Assembly (NCBI GenBank): GCA_015499995.1
Contig: JADNRV010000711.1
Span: forward strand, 1 to 16,398
Origin: Flammula alnicola
Taxonomy: Eukaryota > Basidiomycota > Agaricomycetes > Agaricales > Strophariaceae
Direction of reading: 5' to 3'
DNA: 16,398 bases
In this document: piece by piece, positions 1 to 8,663 of the stretch
Position numbering within the stretch: the stretch's first letter is position 1
Layout: every line of letters begins with the position of its first letter
Position numbers and translations under genes: made by a program
The notes under the pieces: model-generated
What the model saw: only the letters and a program-made list of their open reading frames with translations
The model's database searches: none
Told to the model about the DNA's origin: nothing

Positions 1-406
1 CTATACTGGACACTTTCTATTTTAGTAGAGTACCTTCCCGGTTCCGGACTATTTATAGTTTCCATACTTACGTATCTCGACGACACCATTATCGTCGAGA
101 GGACTCTCCTCTCTCCATTCTGACTCCTTCACTCCTGACTCCATTCTAACGACTCTAAAGGAGTCACTTTATCATGGTCTGTGCGCATCGAACTAGTATA
201 AATATCGTAGACACGCAACGATGTACTTTAGCTAGTTCTTGAGAATCTAGACTTCTTGTCTTGCCTCTCTCCTCGCCACGAACGTCTAAGCTCGTCGAGC
301 CTCTAGAGTGCGAACAATCTGATCCAGCACTTCTTGACACGACTTTGGAATCACTGGTTGCTTGACTTCGACGTCGCAATCACGTTGTTTCTTGCTAGTC
401 GTAACA
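1..406 (+). repeat. 5' LTR (partial, 3' 406 bp)
   Basis: This aligns along its length with 8725-9168 and ends in TCGTAACA at 399-406. It holds a TATA box (197-205), a perfect 7-bp hairpin GAGAGGA-CTC-TCCTCTC (97-113) and a GACTC-TAAAG-GAGTC hairpin (151-165), both upstream of the TATA box in the presumed U3. It lacks a roughly 32-bp block present in the 3' LTR. Sequence differences between the two LTRs number a few dozen by eye, so the insertion is not recent. Confidence 0.95.
197..205 (+). promoter_or_regulatory. LTR TATA box (TATAAATAT)
   Basis: TATAAATAT is conserved at 8937-8945 in the 3' LTR. Transcription starting 25-35 bp downstream would begin near 222-232. That places the start at or just before the 11-nt self-primer sequence at 230-240, which supports its assignment as the element promoter. 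Confidence 0.75.
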
Positions 407-407
407 A

Positions 408-418
408 AAGAACTAGCT
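408..418 (+). other. Primer-binding site, self-priming type
   Basis: AAGAACTAGCT, starting one base after the 5' LTR, is the exact reverse complement of AGCTAGTTCTT at 230-240 (8960-8970 in the 3' LTR). Pairing stops at exactly 11 nt on both sides. The usual tRNA-type PBS beginning TGG is absent here. In Tf1 of fission yeast and related elements the first ~11 nt of the RNA fold back on the PBS and are cut to prime reverse transcription. The geometry here matches that mechanism; the mechanism itself is inferred. Confidence 0.8.
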
Positions 419-840
419 TACTCCTTTCCACCACTATCTAGTGGTCGACTACCCTTGAACCTCGACACTCGTCGCAGTAGGACTCCTCGGAGTCCGAGCT
501 GCACAACGCCTCCGAAACCCTCAGTAACTCGACCGACAGTAGCTTCGCAAGCTAGGTCACGAGTAACTCGATACCCGAGAGAACAAATCCTTGTCGCAGC
601 CACTCCTGAACCGTCCCCCCAGCGTCCCATCCCGCGAGCCCACCGAAACCCTAGAAGAAGCGCAGATCCACTATCCGCTAGCTTTTTCACCTCTTCCAGA
701 TCCAGAACTCCCGTCCAACTTCCCTCCTTCTCGGATCTCGAAGACGAAGGTCTCCACGACCACCACGCGCCTTCAGAACCTCCTCCTGACCCTCCTAGTT
801 CTTCAGAAGAACTCTCCCCACCACCAGGGCGACAGCCTTC

Positions 841-1842
841 GAGACAACCGCAAGGTCCACCTCCACCTCCACCTCCATTTCCCCGAACCCCCCAGGTCAA
901 CAGACCGCTCCACCCATGGCTAATCCTACCCCGAAAGAAATAAACTTGAACCGACCCCAGGACTTTGATGGCGATATTGAAAAATATGCCTCTTGGAAGA
1001 AGACGGTGATGCTTTACCTAAAGATCAATTCCGCCATCTACGACACAGACGAGAAGAAGATCGTCTTCGTTCTCTCCTTCATGAGAGGGAAGCCTCATCT
1101 AATTGGGCAAGAGTTCTATGACTCCCACTATACTGCCGCCGCTCCCGCGGTTGGAACGACTCCAGCAACCAATGCGGTGCTAGACCTTGGAACCTGGGAT
1201 GCCTTTATTGACCAACTTGACAAAGACTACGAGATCACCGACCTGAAGGGTAACTCCCTCGAACAGTTATATGCGATCCGACAAGGGAAGGCACCCTTAG
1301 AAGAACATCACGAACTTCAAGATCCTGGTCAAGAAGACTGGGATCTCTGACCGTCGATTTTAATCGACCTGTTCCGAAAATCCCTTAGGACAGAGTTTAA
1401 AGAAGTCATGCGTCTCGAGACCCAACTACTCTCCAAGGATGGTACGACAAAGCGAAAGACCGTGAAACGAACATGAAGATCGCCGACACAATCGAGAAGA
1501 TACGCCAGACAGAACTCTGGGTATCAGAAGCCGAGACCCGAAACCCACGAGACGCCCATTCTCGTATACGCGACCCTGATGCGACCATGGACGTCGACGC
1601 GATGACGACCGACGAACGAAAGGAACTCCTCAGAACAGGATCCTGCTTCTACTGCAGGGAACCCGGCCACATGGCGCGACTGCCCGAAGAAGAAGAGACA
1701 GAACACGAACAACATCAAACGATATGACCCACCGAAGAAGAAACTCACTGGTAGGCAACCAGTGCCACATCCGTTCGCTTATCGAGGAATTGGATACCGA
1801 AGAGAAGATGCCTGCCTTGGACGATTTGAAGAGGATTTTTAA
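841..1842 (+). pseudogene. gag: gag (capsid/nucleocapsid), frameshifted
   Basis: This is the structural polyprotein that packages element RNA. The clearest stretch, 916-1310, carries the fungal gypsy Gag signature (LNRPQDFDGD near the start, then Y-D-T-D-E-K-K-I-V). The same frame stays open upstream through a Ser/Thr/Pro-rich leader, so ATG 916 may not be the true start. The frame is lost near 1310, near 1360 and again near 1440. A nucleocapsid zinc knuckle lies at 1649-1690: C-F-Y-C-x4-H is in frame, and the last Cys is reached only after a one-base shift at about 1681. In that shifted frame a Lys-rich tail reads to a stop at 1840-1842. Identity is firm; the exact ends are not. Confidence 0.85.
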
Positions 1843-1899
1843 TAGGGAGACGCCGCCCAACGTCAGTCTCTCCCTATCTTTCTATTCACTCTGTATTAG

Positions 1900-2440
1900 T
1901 AGCCGAGATCGAGAATCAAACCATGCATTACCATGTCTCTCTCGTGCGAAAGTCAGAACGGTAGAAAATCGTTGGAACCACCGCCCTAGACTCGGCTGGC
2001 GGACAATTCATCCACCAGCAGTTTGCAACTCTCTTGGACTGAAACTACGACGGCTTTGGAGACCGATCAAAGCCAAGAACGTGGACGGAACACCTAATAA
2101 GGAAGGAATGATATCATACTATGTCATCATCGACCTCACCATCAACGGAAGACAGACCCGACCACTTTTAGTCACCGGCCTCGGAAGCAGAAGATTATTC
2201 TGGGTTCCCTGGCTCCAGAAACAAAACCCGAACATTGACTGGGAACTGGGAACTCTGACCTGGAGAGAGATTAAGAACTCCCTTCGCAAATTCAAGTATT
2301 CATTCGACTTCTTAGGACCAACCAGCAAAGAACCACAAGGGTTCACCCCTCGTTGGACGAAATGGACCTACATCTTGACGAACTATCCGATCCAGAACCT
2401 GACAGGAGCCCCACGTACGAGGAGTTTACTCCCGTATTGA
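1900..2440 (+). pseudogene. pol: pol, retropepsin-like aspartic protease segment
   Basis: This is the N-terminal part of pol, which would process the polyprotein. The catalytic region at 1986-2010 reads L-D-S-A-G-G-Q-F-I. Related elements normally have D-S-G-A-G-G, so one residue appears to be missing at the active site. An in-frame TAG lies just before it, near 1957, and the frame shifts again near 2030. After that an open stretch to 2440 includes the typical downstream block (P-W-L-Q-K-Q-N-P-x-I-D-W, near 2208-2243) that precedes the RT domain. The family is assigned from this context and these motifs. Enzyme activity from this copy is very unlikely. Confidence 0.75.
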
Positions 2441-2543
2441 AGAGGACTGTCGAGGTAACCTGGACGAACTCCCAGAGAAACGGACACCACGATGACCTGT
2501 AATTTCTTTTATCAGCGGAACTTACCAAAGAAACAAAAGAAAC

Positions 2544-3504
2544 TTGGATCAATGCCAAAACAACCCAAGCGCAAACCTTCGCCTTCGCCCAAGAAAAACC
2601 AAAAGGAGAAAAACCCTGGAAGAAATGATACCGGCAGAATACCACGAATACTTGGACATCTTCGACAAACAAGCGGCAGCTCGCTTCCCTGAATCTCGAC
2701 CTTGGGACCACAAGATCGAGATGAAGGAAGGCTTTGAACCAAAATCGTTCAAAACCTACGCCTTGTCACCTGTCGAAGAAGTAAAGCTGAACGAATTTCT
2801 GAAGGAAAACCTCGACAAAGGCTATATCCGACCCTCGACCTCACCTATGGCGTCACCCTTCTTTTTCACCTCGAAGAAGGACGGATCCCTGAGACCCTGT
2901 CAAGATTATCGGTTTCTAAACGAATGGACGATCAAAAACCTATCCACTACCCCTCATTCCCGAACTTATGGACAAGCTCAAAGGGGCCAAGTACTTCACG
3001 AAACTAGATGTGCGTTGGGGCTACAATAACATTCGGATCCGAGATGGAGACCAATGGAAAGCGGCGTTCAAGACAAACAAAGGACTATTCGAACCCACTG
3101 TTATGTTCTTTGGGATGTGCAACTCACCGGCGACCTTCCAATCCATGATGGACGACATGTTCAAAGATATGACCGCCGACACCCAAGTCGAACATTGGAT
3201 AATTATCTACATGGACGACATCCTGCTTTTTTCTAAAAGCAAAGAACGGCTCAAAGAGTACACCAGACGAGTCTTACAACGACTCAGAAAGAACGACCTC
3301 TTTTTGAAACCCGAAAAATGCTTCTTCGAACTGCCAACCATGGAGTACCTAGGCATGATCATTGAGGAAGGACGAATTAGGATGGACTCTGCCAAACTCA
3401 AAGGCATCGCGGACTGGCCAGTACCGAAACGCTCAAACAAGTTCGATCGTTCCTTGGATTCGGAAACTTCTATCGGAAATTCATCAGAGCCTATTCAGAA
3501 ATAG
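2544..3504 (+). pseudogene. pol: pol, reverse transcriptase domain
   Basis: This is the RNA-dependent DNA polymerase of the element. The first half (2622-2940) holds the conserved entry region K-G-Y-I-R-P-S-x-S-P-M-A-S-P and the motif K-K-D-G-S-L-R-P-C-x-D-Y-R. A one-base shift near 2940 moves the frame. The second half (2968-3430) carries F-T-K-L-D-V-R-x-G-Y-N-N-I-R (catalytic Asp), [10 protein letters not shown] and the Y-M-D-D box at 3208-3219, followed by the K-x-x-F thumb region. A further shift near 3428 ends the frame, and the next frame continues with the R-S-F-L-G-F-x-N-F-Y-R block. All catalytic Asp codons are present, but no single frame covers the domain. Confidence 0.95.
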
Positions 3505-4212
3505 CCCGTTCCATGAACGAGTTATTAAAGAAAGACCAACCCTTTGAATGGACAGACACCGGCGCAAAAAGCCTTTGACACCCTGAAGAGGCGCTTCACT
3601 GAAGAACCCGTACTCCTAATGCCAGATACGACCAAACCATTCCAGATAGAATGCGACGCTTCGAATACGCATCTGGTGCCGTGCTGTCACAGTTGGACAC
3701 GAACGGCTCCAGACACCCTTGTGCATTCATCTCGAAGACCTTTTCACCGGCCGAACGGAACTATGAAATCTACGACAGAGAGCTCCTGGCAATCATCCGA
3801 GCCATGCAAGAGTGGAGACGCTACATCCAAGGATCACCATTCACGACGACTATCCTATCGGACCACAAGAACCTGACCTACTTCCGTTCTGCCCAGAAAC
3901 TGAACAGACGACAAGCGCGCTGGTCTCTGTTCCTGTCAGAATATGACGTCAAACTGGTTCACCAAGCAGGAAGCAAAATGATCCATCCGACGCACTATCC
4001 CGACGGCCAGACCATATCCCAGATGATGATACAGATAACGACGACATGACGCTCTTGCCCGAAGGACTCTTCGTAAACCTCATAGACCTCGAATTGCAAG
4101 AAAAGATTGCCAATTCTCCAAACCTCGACACCGAAGCAGCAGAAGCGCTCAGAATACTACTGGACGATGGACCACGGCACCTACGAAAAGGACTAGGAGG
4201 ACTGGACCACCG
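3430..4212 (+). pseudogene. pol: pol, RNase H domain and linker
   Basis: This domain degrades RNA in RNA-DNA hybrids and, in a self-priming element, would also make the primer cut. It is spread over at least four frames. I-E-C-D-A-S at 3646-3663 gives the first catalytic Asp; [20 protein letters not shown] (Glu) and L-S-D-H-K-N-L (Asp) follow in the frame 3651-3980. A shift near 3985 restores the D-A-L-S-R-R-P-D block that closes RNase H in gypsy elements, and an acidic linker runs to a stop at about 4214. Identity is clear from motif order; function is doubtful because of the shifts. Confidence 0.9.
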
Positions 4213-4232
4213 CTGAACACGATGGAAAACGA

Positions 4233-5026
4233 TTGTTGTTCTATAAAGGGAAAAACTATATCCCTAATAGTCAATCACTGCGACGCGAAATCGTGGAGAA
4301 ATATCACAAACCGCTGACAGCCGGACACCCGGGTGAACTGGAAACGTATAATGCTATTCAGGAACATTACTGGTGGCCCGGTATGCGAACCTTCGTGAAA
4401 ACCTACGTAAAAGGATGCGGAATCTGCCACAATTCAAGATCAACAGAAATCCGTCACACCCGGCATTAATAGCACAGGAAACCGCTCACTCGAAACGACC
4501 CTTTGCCGATCCAACGATGGATTTCATCACTGGACTACCCGAGATCAACGGAAAAGATGCGTACTGGTCGTGGTCGACCATGGTCTTACAGGGGGGGTGA
4601 TTACCATTCCTTGCTCCACTTCGGTCACGCAAGAAGAGACCGGACGCCTACTCTTGGACAATCTATACAAAGATTCGGACTACCTGACAGCCTCAGGTCT
4701 GACCGTGGCCCTCAATTTGCGGCAAAAGCCTTCCGAGAGCTTCTGAAGCTCCTTGGCATCAAATCCAAATTGACCACCGCCTATCACCCGCAGTCGGATG
4801 GTGCTACGGAACGTCTTAACCAAGAAATCGAAGCATATATCTCCATATACTGCTCATCAAATCCAGACACTTGGCTCGACTCCATCAGCACTTTGGAATT
4901 CACGCACAATGATCGGCGACATGCGGACAGACAGAGAACCCCGTTTGAACTACAAATGGGGTATTCACCAATCTCCGTTCCCACTTCATTCGAAAACACG
5001 AAGTTTCCCCCGTTGAAGACCGAATG
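4233..5026 (+). pseudogene. pol: pol, integrase (zinc-binding and DDE core)
   Basis: This enzyme inserts element DNA into the genome. The zinc-binding HHCC module is seen at about 4299-4430 (Y-H-K-P-L-T-A-G-H-P-G ... Y-W-W-P-G-M ... C-G-I-C-H). The catalytic triad is complete: Asp in M-D-F-I-T-G-L-P (4520-4522), Asp in S-D-R-G-P-Q-F (4701-4703) and Glu in A-T-E-R-L-N-Q (4809-4811). The last two are in one frame with exactly 35 residues between them, the DD35E spacing. Frame changes fall near 4440, 4565 and 4680, so the first Asp is in a different frame from the other two. The final shift near 5010 leads into the C-terminal module. Confidence 0.95.
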
Positions 5027-5568
5027 AAGCAGTTAATCAAAGATCGAGAAGAAGCACTTGCGGCACATGAACTAGCCCGAGCAAGAATAGCCGAACGTCG
5101 CCAATCGAGATTCGTCCCCTTCAAGAAAGGACAAAGAGTCTGGTTGGATTCACGAAATCTCAAGACGCGTTACAACAAAAAGATGGCACCTAAACGGGAA
5201 GGACCATTTTTGATCAAAGACGTTCTGGGACCCCTAACCTATCGACTCCAACTCCCGAAACACTGGAGAATTCACGACGTCTTCCATGCTGTCCTCTTGA
5301 TGCCTTATGTGGAAAATGAGATTCATGGGAAGAATTTCACACAGCCTCCTCCGGATCTCATCGACGGAGAAGAAGAATACGAAGTCGACTCAATCCTGAA
5401 CCACGAGAAACTCCGAAACGGCCGATACCGATTCCTCATCAAATGGAAAGGCTATTCGGTCGAAGAGCCAATTGGGAAAATGAAAGCGGGCTTACAAATG
5501 CACAGGAAATCCTCACGGCTTACAAACAACGAGTCCACCTCCCGCCCTACCAGAAACGTCAAACTTAG
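5024..5568 (+). pseudogene. pol: pol, integrase C-terminal GPY/F module and chromodomain
   Basis: This directs integration to chromatin. The GPY/F motif appears as K-R-E-G-P-F-L-I ... L-T-Y-R-L-x-L-P (about 5191-5260), followed by H-D-V-F-H at 5274. A chromodomain follows (about 5366-5535): E-Y-E-V-D-S-I-L, then F-L-I-K-W-K-G-Y. The third aromatic cage region (W-E-N-E-S-x-L) is reached only through a one-base shift near 5473. In that frame the domain helix N-A-Q-E-I-L and a stop at 5566-5568 follow, so 5568 is the likely original end of pol. Chromodomains of this type bind methylated histone tails in characterised fungal chromoviruses. This copy's domain is interrupted. Confidence 0.92.
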
Positions 5569-5699
5569 ACGCTCACAGCCTACCGCACAATCAAACACAG
5601 CCACCATTTCATACGACATGTGGATCCCAACATTCTATTTCGAATCCCTTCTGTTCATCGAGCCCAGTCATCGCCACCACCTAGACCGTATTCAACGCG

Positions 5700-6065
5700 A
5701 TGCCCACCCTTATTCAAAGAAGGATGGACCCCCATTCGACGAGAAACAGACGAGACATATTGAGAGATGCGAAGAGGGAAGAGGACAATTTACGAGAGAT
5801 CGCGAGGAGGATGGAACACAGACGACAAGAGCTAGAGGAAATCCTAAACGACAAAGGAATCCCCACTAAACTACAAGTTTCACGCACACTGCCCCAACTC
5901 TCGACACTCCGAGTCATCACTGACTCACCCGAACCTTCTTCGAGGTTCTCCACAGCCTCGCCGGACCCGACCCCACTCATTTTTGGTCGCCGACCTATCA
6001 AGAAGAGTCAGTCGGAACCGACACTCCAACTGCTCCGAAAAATCAACAAGTCATCGAAGACTTAG
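5700..6065 (+). CDS. Post-pol ORF, 121 aa, charged coiled-coil protein (unrecognised)
   Basis: This is an unbroken ORF from ATG 5700 to a stop at 6063-6065, in the sense direction between pol and the 3' LTR. An in-frame TAG at 5682-5684 limits how far upstream it can extend. Residues about 18-50 are rich in Arg, Glu and Leu with heptad-like spacing (R-E-I-A-R-R-M-E-H-R-R-Q-E-L-E-E-I-L), suggesting a coiled coil. The rest is Ser/Pro-rich and basic. I recognise no family. It may be a true accessory gene, or the N-terminal part of the following accessory ORF before decay. Being intact where pol is broken is notable, but at this length could be chance. Confidence 0.4.
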   Translation: MPTLIQRRMDPHSTRNRRDILRDAKREEDNLREIARRMEHRRQELEEILNDKGIPTKLQVSRTLPQLSTLRVITDSPEPSSRFSTASPDPTPLIFGRRPIKKSQSEPTLQLLRKINKSSKT

Positions 6066-6155
6066 TCAAGTCATTCCGGAAACACACCCAGTAAATCGAC
6101 TCAGAACCAGTCAAAACGACACCGCCCTCCTCTCGCACAGACCAGGAGGCTTTAG

Positions 6156-6163
6156 TATATAAA
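6156..6163 (+). promoter_or_regulatory. Candidate internal TATA box (TATATAAA)
   Basis: TATATAAA lies 49 bp upstream of ATG 6205 in pyrimidine-rich sequence that ends CTCAAACATG, a plausible fungal leader and start context. It would allow the accessory ORF to be transcribed separately from the LTR transcript. No experimental support can be seen. Confidence 0.45.
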
Positions 6164-6204
6164 TTGTATCTTGTACCATAACTCCCCATCCACTCTACTC
6201 AAAC

Positions 6205-6972
6205 ATGTCTACCACCTCTAACGTTATCGATCAGATCATTGCCAACACCGAGGACCTTTCCCTTGAAGAAACCTCACTCAACTCCGCCCAAGAGCCAGTC
6301 GACGGCAACCACACTACCGCGAACGCCATAAGCACCCCAGAATCTCGCCGAGCGCCATAGAGGTCGTATTCAGAGTTCGTAGCAACACTGATGCGGCAGA
6401 TCGCCCCGAGGGGCCTGGTCCTAACTCCGCTGAAGCCGAAGTCGAAGACGGCGAAATCCCTCAACTCGTCCCAGACTCCGACAACTTCGGCTGGGGAGCC
6501 GCTCCTGTGCCGGACGCATCCAACTGGGCCACTCCAACGGAGACCAACATCACCTACGAGGAATACCGCAACAGGATCGTCACTGAACAAGACTACGACC
6601 AAGTCCGCCGTTTGGTCAGAAACAACACCCTATTGTCTATGACGTGGAAATCCTCCACAACACCCACCAGACCATCACTTCTCTTCGTGCGGAATTGCTC
6701 CGATTACAGGCATATGCACATACCACTTTCGACAACGCAATATGGCATGGACTGCAACGCCAAGTCCAAGCCATGTTTGAACTACGAAGGACTTTCGTCC
6801 CAACTCGAGGAAGTACACCTGCCGGGAGAACCCTTCGGAGGACCCCCACGTCCAGTTTGTCCCCACCATTATTGTCGAAAGGTCAGACCCTCTAGTTCCT
6901 CTTCTACCAACTGAAGCGGACGCACCAGGTCCTCGGCATATCACACGGCTCCCCAATCACCCATCATGGTAA
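6205..6972 (+). pseudogene. Accessory ORF, acidic N-terminus plus coiled coil (unrecognised, frameshifted)
   Basis: Reading starts at ATG 6205, 49 bp after a TATA box. The first frame ends at 6358-6360. A second frame, continuing to about 6640, carries an acidic stretch (E-A-E-V-E-D-G-E-I-P-Q-L-V-P-D-S-D) and W-A-T-P-T-E-T-N-I-T-Y-E-E-Y. A third (about 6637-6800) reads E-I-L-H-N-T-H-Q-T-I-T-S-L-R-A-E-L-L-R-L-Q-A, a likely helical coiled-coil segment. After another shift near 6830, V-Q-F-V-P-T-I-I-V-E-R-S-D-P-L-V-P is seen, ending at 6970-6972. Joining these frames is inference from protein-like composition. I recognise no known domain. It could form one accessory protein with the zinc-knuckle ORF at 8384, as both lie between pol and the 3' LTR. 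Confidence 0.5.
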
Positions 6973-8359
6973 AGTGCTAGGTTTCGTCTACATTGGAAAT
7001 GATCTAGCTAGTGGTGCAGAAAGAACTCTACACTCAACACACCAAACACAAAACCAACAACTTGACTAGACGTAGTCTTGTGTGCGAGTCTCGGGGGTAA
7101 AAGTATGAAAAAGGAGAAGTGCTTCGACTTGTAAACAAGTCTACGTGGGTTTTTGGTATGGGGCGGTTTTAGTTCCGTAGAACGGGTGTGGTGACTTTCT
7201 AACTTCAAACATGCCAACTCGGACTTCCTTTAACTTGACGACTGATACGAACTTTTGACTTTAACTTGACTTTACAACCTGTAACTTTCATGCAGTGACA
7301 CGACGAGTATGCACTACAACTTTCACGCTACCACGACGGGATCGCGCTACGACTTTCACGTGGTCACGACGGGCGCACGCTACACTTTACAGAAACATGC
7401 GTCAAACTCTGGTTAACTACTTCTCAAACTTGCAATGGTCGCAAAGCTGTTTTGAAGCGTCAAATGTTGGTCTTTATTAAATTAAGTCTGGTGCGACGAG
7501 GTTAAATCTTTCCCTTAAGTGTTTTCACTGGTTTTAAAGCGTCAACTGTGGGGTGGATTGCCTACCCTACTACGTGCGTTACAAGCGTATTTTTATACCT
7601 ACTGAGCGCCAAGCCCCTACATGTTGCATATGATTCTACGCGTCTAATAGCGCTATTTCTACTGGTTCATGGTGTCGTGATTGCGGGTCCGTTCGGTAAT
7701 GGTAACTGGTGAGTCCCCGTTTCTGGCATATGTTTTGGTTTCAAGGATGAACCGTTATGTCGCGGAACACCCTCTTTTGGGGTCACTACAGTTGTGTCCG
7801 TATTTAGACACATTATTGCCCGATTGGGATGCACGGCACATTCAGCGCGGGTTTCTCTTTTACCGGTGCGGCACGGTCGTCGGTAAAGTCAGAGCCGCCA
7901 CCTCTATGGCAGTGTTTCCCACGTGCTCCATTATGAGCTGGCCTGTGAGCGCTCGGCCTGTTCGGAACCGAACTACTCGGCCGTTCTGCGCGTATAATGG
8001 ACAGATAGGTGTATGGGACAATGTGGACCACTTGGTCACGTGTTCTTTGGCTCGCGATCGACATGTCTAATGCCGTATCCATATTGGACTAGTCGTGCCT
8101 CAAGGCTTCGGGATTCTCATTCTGCGCGGGTTTCTCCAGTCGAAGCCTCTTGTTTGATTCGCAGGGACACACGGAGGTCATGCTTCTTTGGCATCAACCT
8201 TAGTTCTACGCGTACTTCTGAGCTTACTAGCTAGGCCTGTCGGACCGTAGATAGATACTTCCGTGGTACTTGGTTATGTGGTTTCCCATGCGTAACCTGC
8301 TTAGTCGGCCAACACGAGGTATGCTGCCTACCCTTGTTTCCCTTAGTGTAATAGGTTGA
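6973..8359. other. Long non-coding block inside the retrotransposon
   Basis: There are about 1.4 kb without a convincing ORF on either strand. The longest open frame (7681-8070) has no ATG at its listed start and no recognisable domain. The block contains 33-bp tandem repeats at 7299-7397. No clear target-site duplication or terminal inverted repeat was found at its edges, and the flanking frames do not join through it as an intron. It may be an untranslated regulatory region, decayed coding sequence or an old nested insertion. Confidence 0.6.
7299..7397 (+). repeat. Tandem repeat, three 33-bp units
   Basis: The units begin at 7299, 7332 and 7365, each opening CACGACG(A/G)G, with the shared core CGCTAC(G/A)(A)CTTT(C/A)C. 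The spacing is exactly 33 bp twice; the third unit is more diverged. Confidence 0.75.
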
Positions 8360-8383
8360 TTGATTGGGAAATCGCGAAATTTC

Positions 8384-8629
8384 ATGGGCGGACCGTGCCG
8401 CGCCCTATCAACGGGCCGACAACGCCCCACATACAATTCTCATCGCCACTGCTATGCCTGCAACTCGTCACACCATGTCAAGAAAAACTGTGCTCGCTAT
8501 GTCTGCCGAAGCTGCCATGTTCATGCCCCGGGGCACACCACCAATGACTGCCCACGATGGAGTTCCAGCAGCGACAGCAACAGCATCAAAGTCTACTTCA
8601 ATGCCGCTGGTGAACCAGTCCAAGTTTAG
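8384..8629 (+). CDS. Double zinc-knuckle ORF next to the 3' LTR
   Basis: The frame opens at 8360, its first ATG is 8384, and it stops at 8627-8629, only 34 bp before the 3' LTR. Residues about 23-56 (8450-8551) hold two Cys-His knuckles. The first is C-Y-A-C-x4-H-x4-C, the exact retroviral CX2CX4HX4C spacing. The second is C-R-S-C-x6-H-x4-C, a relaxed variant with two extra residues. Flanks are Arg/Ser-rich. Such knuckles bind single-stranded nucleic acid in Gag proteins, but this one lies after pol and is separate from the Gag knuckle at 1649. It is probably the C-terminal part of an accessory protein whose N-terminus is upstream; the link to the 6205-6972 ORF is inferred. Confidence 0.7.
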   Translation: MGGPCRALSTGRQRPTYNSHRHCYACNSSHHVKKNCARYVCRSCHVHAPGHTTNDCPRWSSSSDSNSIKVYFNAAGEPVQV

Positions 8630-8650
8630 GTCGATACGGAGTCTCGACAT

Positions 8651-8660
8651 AGGAAGGGGG
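8651..8660 (+). other. Polypurine tract (plus-strand primer)
   Basis: AGGAAGGGGG ends three bases before the first base of the 3' LTR. This is the expected position and composition for the RNase H-resistant primer of plus-strand synthesis. Confidence 0.85.
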
Positions 8661-8663
8661 TAA

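Noticed and set aside
418..900. 160-codon Gly-rich frame on the minus strand
   Set aside because: It is the complement of the Ser/Pro-rich gag leader (CCACCT repeats) and has no domain; a compositional shadow.
5024..5869. Single 281-codon protein through the chromodomain and beyond
   Set aside because: The chromodomain C-terminus is recovered only in another frame that stops at 5568; the remainder of the long frame (after about 5473) is out of frame and not protein-like.
7299..7397. CRISPR-like array
   Set aside because: Three adjacent 33-bp units without spacers, within a eukaryotic retrotransposon; an ordinary tandem repeat.
7681..8070. 130-codon plus-strand frame in the non-coding block
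   Set aside because: It opens at TTG rather than ATG and has no recognisable motif or support from neighbours; likely chance.
6970..8355. A 1.4 kb intron joining the accessory ORF to the zinc-knuckle ORF
   Set aside because: GTAAAG at 6969 and the AGs near 8350 exist, but splicing leads to the wrong frame and the length is atypical for this gene style.
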